Positions 57,472-64,000 of a stretch of DNA of 64,000 nt are shown in pieces (the first letter of the stretch is position 1; every line of letters starts with the position of its first letter). This DNA is from Campanula takesimana (taxonomy: Eukaryota; Streptophyta; Magnoliopsida; Asterales; Campanulaceae). A program made the translations under genes and the position numbers. The stretch is taken from assembly GCA_026119855.1 (NCBI GenBank), contig JAOWBW010000323.1:1488001-1552000 (forward strand), read 5' to 3'. The notes below the pieces were generated by a model that had not been told where the DNA came from, did not search any database, and was given only the letters and a program-made list of their open reading frames with translations.

Positions 57472-59082
57472 AGATAAAGTGTCCACAAACTTCTTTTTAG
57501 AAATTATGGGGGTGCTTTTGTGTGGGTCAAACTCCCGTTCCCCATTTCAGTTAACTTTTGTGTTTGTTTTGTGTGTGCTGTGTTTCTGTTTGAACTTTCT
57601 GGAGATGATACTGTTCTGGAAATGCAATAAACTGGGGCTTGATGATCAGAAGCTGAAAAACTGCAAAAAATAATTGCCATTATGCTATAGCCGTACGGCT
57701 ATGTTGGGCAGGGAACAGAATGTTCCAAAATTTAACAATTTTGTGCAGGACAGGAACATTCTGTGTCCCTTTGGCTTCTGCTTGTCCAGGTTCCAAATTT
57801 ACAGTTTTGTTTGAGCACATTACCTTCTTCTTTTCTAGCCAACACTTGGTTTTTGAAGCTTGGTTATGCATAAGTCTTTTTGGACATAAATGTGGGTTTT
57901 CAAAACCTCCTTGTGCATAACCCATTTAGTAAAATATTTTTGAATTCTTTGTTGTGCACAACTTGTTTTGTAAATGGTGTTCAAAAGGATCGTTTCTTGT
58001 AAAGTTTTGATTTCAAAGAACTTTTGGTTGTGCCCAATTTGTTGTATGTACAAGTTTTGGCTTTGTTTGTTCATATGATTCTTGCTTGATTGCTTGCGTA
58101 AATAGCTTGTTCATGATTGTTCATATTTGTTCATTACGTTGATTATACATTATTCATAATGTTAAAACGGATTGAAAAATTTCTATTTTAACTCAAAAGG
58201 GAACATAGAATGGTTTCACACAACGCGAACTTGACCTTGCACGTTCCAAATACCCTTTAAACCCGGGATGGATGCCACGATGCAGCTTGATTGGTGCTCT
58301 TGTGCCCTTCTAGCGCGCACGGGTCCATTCCACCTCCCCTTCCAAGCCGAGTCAACCACACTCATCCGTGACACACAAATACCGAGACCTTGGTTGGTTT
58401 TTGGTCTAGCTCACGTTACCACGTCCCTAATACGTGTCTGAGATTAATTGTGGCCAAGTTATTGCCCGAGTCATGACTCCTTATGAAAGCAAGTGTGACC
58501 ATGGTCAACTTTGACCCGGTCCTTGACTTATGCGTTAATATTGGCTATAATTAACCTAAGTCATATGTTATGGATAGGGTGACACCGTGTTGTCAAGCCC
58601 TAATGAATGATCCATACTAATCATCTTTAAGCCCAAGGATAAGATCCGAGAGCCCTCATCAAAGATGAGGTTATGCCGGAAGTCCCTTAAGTCCCTAAGA
58701 CGAATCTCGATCTTAACCGGGGCTTAATCATGATTGGAATGGCTCATGCATTGGGAATCTTTCGATGCACTAGATCCTAGGTTCGTTTCTTTCGGTCGGT
58801 GGAAGCCGCTTGCCCTATAGGACCCTCGCCCGGGACAGTCCATCATTGGGAGTGTGCAAGACAGGTGAAAAACGAGGGGTCTATAGGCGTACTGATGGCC
58901 TCCACTGATCCAGGATTTAGATTGGTTGCGAAAAAGAAGAGAAATCTTTTACAACCATGTAGGAATAAAAATGCTTTTTAAGTAAACTTGAATGAATGAA
59001 TAATCACACATTACATGCGTTTGCTCCTTTCTTGCTTCTTGTCTTTGACGCATCGCATTCTTGCGTTAGCAAACAGCATTTC
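57472..59082 (+). other. Element C leader, non-coding
   Basis: No credible ORF. Tat and Ogre elements often have long leaders. Short open frames here have no family resemblance. Confidence 0.55.
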
Positions 59083-60060
59083 ATTAAGTCTTTGGACGGA
59101 TCCCCGTTATCCTCCATGACCTACGTTAAGGTATTTCATTAAGTCTTTGGATGGATCCCCGTTATCCTCCATGACCTACGTTAAGGTATTTCGTAAGTCT
59201 TTGGACGGATCCCCGTTATCCTCTAAGACCTACGTTAAGGCATTTCATTAAGTCTTTGGACGGATCCCCGTTATCCTCCATGACCTACGTTAAGGTATTT
59301 TGTTAAGTCTTTGGACAGATCCCCGTTATCCTCCAAGACCTACGTTAAGGCATTTCGTTAAGACTTTGGACGGATCCCCGTTATCCTCCAAGACCTACGT
59401 TAAGGCATTTCGTTAAGTCTTTGGACGGATCCCCGTTATCCTCCAAGACCTAAGTTAAGGCATTTCGTTAAGTCTTTGGACGGATCCCCGTTATCCTCCA
59501 AGAACTACGTTAAGGCATTTCGTTAAGTCTTTGGACGGATCCCCGTTATCATCCATGACCTACGTTAAGGCATTTCGTTAAGTATTTGGACGGATCCCCG
59601 TTATCCTCCATGACCTACGTTAAGGCATTTTGTTAAGTCTTTGGACGGATCCCCGTTATCCTCCAAGACCTACGTTAAGACATTTCGTTAAGTTTTCGGA
59701 TAGATCCCCGTTATCCTCCAAGGCACCCGTTAAATCTTTGGTAGGATCCCAGTTATCCTCCAAGAAGCCAGTGAAATCTTCGGACGGATCCTCGTTATCC
59801 TCTAAGACCCCCGTTAATCTTTGGATAGATCCCCGTTATCCTCCAAGATATTCGTTAAACCCTTAGGCGTTGTCCCCTAGGTCCCTGTTGAGATTTCCGT
59901 TAAACCCCTAGGCGTCATCCCCTAGGTCCCCTTTTTGAGATTCTCGTCAAATCCCTAGGAGTAGTTCCCTAGGAAGTCAAGTCCTTGGGAGGATCCCCGT
60001 TATCTTCTAAGGAGCCGGTCAAGTCTTTGAATGAATCCCCCGTTGCCCTCCAAGAAGTCG
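59083..60060 (+). repeat. 55-bp tandem repeat in element C leader
   Basis: Units 'catttcgttaagtctttgga' + 'cggatccccgttatcctcca' + 'agacctacgttaagg'; starts at 59406, 59461 and 59516 show the 55-base period. About 11 good units to about 59690, then decayed ones to 60060. Confidence 0.92.
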
Positions 60061-60181
60061 GCTACAACCATGGATTCGAGATCCCATTTGATCCCGTTCA
60101 CCTTTCACCCATAGGTCTAAGCCTAGCGGTCGTGTCCCATTTGTAGCATGAGCATCCACCCAATGATTACCTTAGCCTAAG

Positions 60182-61606
60182 TTGCATTCTGTCTCTGCTG
60201 CAGCGAGAATGAAGTGGAAAAGAGCACCGTGTCACCGCCTGTTCCGCGTTGAGTCCGAGGGTTCCTCAGCCGCTACAATCCCTCCACACCGGAACCTTGG
60301 AATGACCGGCTCAGAGGAAAATAGTTGGGAAAGCAATGCCGCAAATGGTCAGACAAGCCCAACCAAAGAAGAGTTGCTCCAAGCCTTGGAAGCCTCCAGG
60401 GCTCGGGAAGAGATTACCAGGAAACACTACGAGGAAGCACGAGAATGGTTTATCGGGTCAATGAGATGAAAAGGCGTTAAGGTTTTGTTTCAGATGGACG
60501 GGTCCTTCGTTGAGGTTTCTGACCATGAGGAAGGGGTCAAAACCACCCAACCTCTAAGTCACAACCAAACTCCACCCCCTCAACCTTGCGAAAACACCAG
60601 ATCCCCCCACTCTCCATTTCAACACGTCACCACTCAAATCTTGCCTCCTACTCAAGCTCCATACACTCCGCCTTACCCCGGATCTAACATTCCCTTTGGG
60701 TTGCCTCCCATAAACACCCATGTCTCACCATTCACACCGATCATGCCTCGACCATCACTCTCACGAGGTCTTCCTAATTATACTCCCCCTCAGTTTGAGG
60801 TAGCCAATCAAATCCCAAGAACTCAGTCACCATATGTGGATAATTGACCAACCACTGGATTCCGAGGTGACCCGTATCATTTCTACGGTCCGAGACCTTT
60901 TGGGCCACAAGTTCATTACGCACCTCCGAGGTACATTCCTGCGAACAACCAGGGTTATGGACATTCCTACACCCCTCCACCCCCGCAGGATCCTCCCAAT
61001 CATCTATTGGGAAGGAGAAAGCAAATGGAAGTTCAGTATGAAAGAACACTCAATGAGCACCCCTTTTCATTGAATAGTAATGATTCTCATCCCCTCCGCG
61101 CTCCGACCAACAATGGAAGAAGAGCCAAACGCCAATCCATACCCTGTTTCATAAGGTTTGAGGATTTTGGGATGCCTATAAGCAAGGTATTTGAGAGATT
61201 GGTTAAGCAAGGCCTCGCAAAGCCTCTTGTCAACTTCCAACCCAAAAACCCTGAGAAGTATCTCGATGTTAACAAGAAGTGTGCCTTCCACCGTTACCAT
61301 GGACACAATACCGACGAGTGCCCTGCTGTGAAACGTATCATTTTGGGTTTGATTGGGGAAGGAAAGCTTGAACCCCCTCATGCCTCCACCACAGCCAACA
61401 GTCCGAGTGTCAACGTGCTTGGGATCGAGAGACCTAATCTTGTGACTTCCCCAAGGATCAATGAATGGAGTGGTATCCACTCCAAGGGAAAGGAGACCGT
61501 GGTTGACGGAACCACCAACCCCAAAGTAGGAAAGCCAGTTTCAGGAAGGTTGACAAATTCAGCAAAGCCAAAGGGTCAATGGCACGGAAAATGTCTGCAG
61601 GGCTAA
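60182..61606 (+). pseudogene. Element C Gag-like region, frameshifted
   Basis: Three open pieces: 60182-60469 (helical, TSPTKEELLQALEASRAREE), 60485-60847 (Pro-rich, many TPP and PYPG) and, after a stop, about 60846-61606. The last has RQSIPCFIRFEDFGMPISKV and LVNFQPKNPEKYLDVNKKC, then a zinc-knuckle-like CAFHRYHGHNTDEC. This matches Tat Gag layout, but the helical Gag core itself is poorly recognisable. It ends just before the non-coding 3' part. Confidence 0.75.
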
Positions 61607-63082
61607 ATGCCCCGGGTTGGGAAATTGAGGGTGTTGTGGTCACCGTAACAGAGAGCAAAATCTCAAAACCCCTTCCACCGACCTCCCCTCAGGAAAGGTC
61701 AAAGTCCACTGTTAGAATGTGTAATAAGCCTTTAGGGAAAGTCAGTTAAGATGTCTGTTAGGTCTAGTTAGAATCTTGACTCCCCGGTTAGTGCTATGTG
61801 GTGACCCTTCTGAATCCATTGTCAATTTTCTTAATGAAATTATTATTATCATTACTACATTGTCAAAAGTTTACATAAAAAATGTGTGTGAGTCTTTTAC
61901 TCAAATAAAAAAATGTGTGTGTGTCAATCCTTATAAAAAGAAAAAAATGTGTGAGTCTTTTGCTCAAATAAAAAATGTATGTGTCAATCCGCATTCAAAA
62001 AAAAAAAATGGAGATCGAGTTTTCTTAAAATAAAAGGTCAACTCTTTTCTAAAAGGCTAATCCGCTAATGAGGCGTTCCTCTCAAATCGTGGTTATAATT
62101 TCACCTTGAGGTTTAAAATACTAAAGTCCTTTGTGGTCTTGTCCACTGGAAACATAGACCAAGGAGCCCACATCCGAATTGGCGCCCATATGAACAAGAA
62201 GATCAAAACAAGTTGGGACACCGCCCACAAGGAGAGGACCATGCTTCGAAATCCCAAGGGTGGGTACATCAAATGGAAAACCATACCCTCGCCGAATGCC
62301 ATGCATGAGGTTACGCACCTCGAAAGGAAGTCGCCAAAAGGAGATGGCCAAAGACGAACCCGGTGGTTGCAATGCCAAGCCAAGTGTAGACCTCGCGACA
62401 TCTTTCCCGATGACACGGAGCCCGAGTTCCCCGTGGAAGACATGGAATGTGCCGCCGACAACCCCTCCAACAATTGAGGAAGAAAATGGACCATCGCACT
62501 TTATAGGAACCCATTCCCAAAGAAAAAAAAAAGAGTGATGAGTCTTCCAGCCTCGTAGGCAACCTTCGGGTCCGATCATAGCATGAAATGAATCCATCAA
62601 ACCTCGGTCCTCCCAAAATGACCCGATTCTCTTCCTTTGGTCCCATCAATGACCAATTTCCCAGATAATGATCAATCCCTCCTAAACACATTTTGATCCT
62701 GCCATTGATCGAATCTTAATCTCAATTAATCACAACATTTATACATGTCAAGGCTAATTGCTTGTTATAACCCTGACTTAATAATGAACATGGTCCGTTC
62801 AAGCAATCATTTTGATGATAATGACTAAGGCTGATTTCAAATGTCTCGACAAGTCTTCTTCTCTACATCTTAGGAAAGAGATAAACACTTGTATTCTATC
62901 AAGCAAGGGCTTCCTCCCGTTTCGTGATACATTGTTCACCAATATAAAGGGACTCTCTCCCGCCTAAATAAAGGCCCTTGCATGTTTCCCCCAAAAGGAC
63001 ATATTGAGTCCCCGTCCCGTCGAGTCGGCTGGATCACTCATGAAAAAAAAAGGAGAAAGAGAGAGAGAAAAATAGGAAGAAA
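61607..63082 (+). other. Element C region between gag and 3' module
   Basis: Contains 'gtgtgagtcttttgctcaaa' repeated twice (61890-61980) and a short open frame 62106-62477 without a recognised domain. No RT, RNase H or integrase motif in any frame I read. Confidence 0.6.
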
Positions 63083-63240
63083 GGCACCAAAAAAGTAGCC
63101 CGCAAGGTTGAAAGCCCGTAAGGGCGGCCTAGGCAAAAAACAGGGTGTGCCATAAAAGACGCAAAAAAAAAAAAAAAAAAAAAAGTAGCCCGCTAGGTTG
63201 AAAACCCGCAAGGGCGGCCTAGGCAAAAGAAAGGGTGCGT
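63083..63240 (+). repeat. Duplicated 3' module 'gcccgcaaggttgaaa...gcctaggc'
   Basis: Two units at about 63098 and 63186, separated by an A run of about 24. The same module, in matching orientation relative to the element, follows the integrase in element B (44500-44620). Confidence 0.88.
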
Positions 63241-63284
63241 CATGAAAAAAAGGGATGGGTTCCTAACCTCACTTCAAAGGTCAA

Positions 63285-63560
63285 AAGACGGTATTGGGTC
63301 TACGCCAACATCAAAAGTCGGAGGACGACATTGGGGCTACCTCTACATCAATGACGACACGGACATGGGGCTACCTCCACAAGGACATGAGGCTATCCCC
63401 GCATCAACGACGACCATAAGGACATGGGGCCACCCCGAAACATACAATGACATTGGGGCTATGCCGCCACCGACGCCAACAAGGACATGGGGCTACCCCA
63501 ACATTGATGACTACAAGTACATAGGGCTACCCCAACATCGACGACAAAAGGGCTCTCTAG
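63285..63560 (+). repeat. Degenerate 'gacatggggctaccccaaca' repeats
   Basis: About eight units of 30-45 bases with 'acatggggctac' and 'catcaacgacga'. They give a fake open frame of 122 codons. Probably the same kind of 3' non-coding repeat as in B. Confidence 0.7.
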
Positions 63561-64000
63561 TCCCGATCGCTCCTAAGAAATGGACAAAGCTCCAAAGAAT
63601 TTATACATAACAAACCTCATGATTAAGTTAAAATCAAAGTTTGACTGACATGCTTCATTAAAAGATTCACCTTGAGGAATGAGCACTTTGGAAATTTGCC
63701 CTTTTGGCATCATGCTTTTGATAAAAGATGTGTTTTTCCCATTTCAAGTCGCGTCGGGCACTTGAGGGTGTGTTTTATGAAAATTGTGTTTTTTCCTTTC
63801 AAATCGCGTTGGGCATTTGAGGGTGTATCTTGAATTTTGTGTTTTCCCCTTTCAAATTGCATGGGCATTTGAGGGTGTGTAAAAAGAATGATTTTCCAAA
63901 ACCTTGGACTTTCGCTTCCAACAATGTACCTTAAGGGTCTCCCCTAGGCTTTTCCCGGTATCAAAAAAATGTGTCAACCGTGCCGTAGAGTAGTGTTGAC

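Larger units (their letters stand above)
55912..64000 (+). mobile_element. Element C: L1-family Tat retrotransposon without pol (3' end outside window)
   Basis: Plus strand: LTR 55912-57453, primer site 57455-57471, long repeat-bearing leader, gag 60182-61606, then 3' region modules. Only about 1.5 kb separates gag from the 3' module that in element B follows the integrase, and no RT, RNase H or integrase motif is present. It looks like a non-autonomous derivative that would depend on a full relative. The 3' LTR is not reached. Confidence 0.8.

Noticed and set aside
62106..62600. Overlapping ORFs on both strands after element C gag
   Set aside because: No recognised domain, and both strands are equally open; treated as non-coding element sequence.
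63242..63610. 122-codon ORF
   Set aside because: Made by degenerate 'acatggggctac' repeats.

Overview
The window is nuclear DNA of a flowering plant, most likely a eudicot. The evidence is intron-containing plant genes (a PERK receptor kinase and a calmodulin-like protein), Stowaway and Tourist MITEs, Tat-type Ty3/gypsy elements with a plant mobile domain antisense ORF, and an endogenous pararetrovirus. I cannot name the species. One 100-N assembly gap lies at 9515-9614.

Layout. 1-2216 is the 5' part of a broken minus-strand Ty1/copia element. 2867-9514 is non-coding and full of tandem and hairpin-forming repeats. 9852-15322 is a dense group of DNA transposons: two hAT elements with perfect 8-bp target duplications, and a four-level nest of Stowaway remnant, PIF/Harbinger-like element, solo LTR and a Tourist-like MITE dimer. 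16763-28947 is the genic island, all on the minus strand: an intronless calmodulin-like gene, a small membrane-protein gene broken by an apparent frameshift, and a complete eight-exon PERK gene whose introns carry several Stowaway MITEs. Between these genes lie a 1.5-kb hAT element with three Stowaways inside it, a candidate Helitron and more MITEs.

31543-64000 is one nested retroelement complex. A minus-strand Tork-like copia element was entered at its primer binding site by a minus-strand Tat/Ogre-like gypsy element (called B here). B was later hit three times: its 3' LTR received a solo LTR of a second Tat family (L1), which itself received a scrambled pararetroviral fragment at a TA repeat; its protease/pol junction received a 3.7-kb solo LTR; and its 5' leader received a plus-strand L1-family element (C) that has gag but no pol and runs off the right edge. 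Target-site duplications and reading-frame continuity support most of these layers.

Host gene functions are independent of each other: calcium sensing (CML), an unknown membrane protein, and cell-wall-linked receptor kinase signalling (PERK). Nothing suggests a co-regulated cluster. The main interest is transposon archaeology: the virus at a TA repeat, the antisense plant-mobile-domain ORF, the pol-less Tat element, and the hairpin repeat block.
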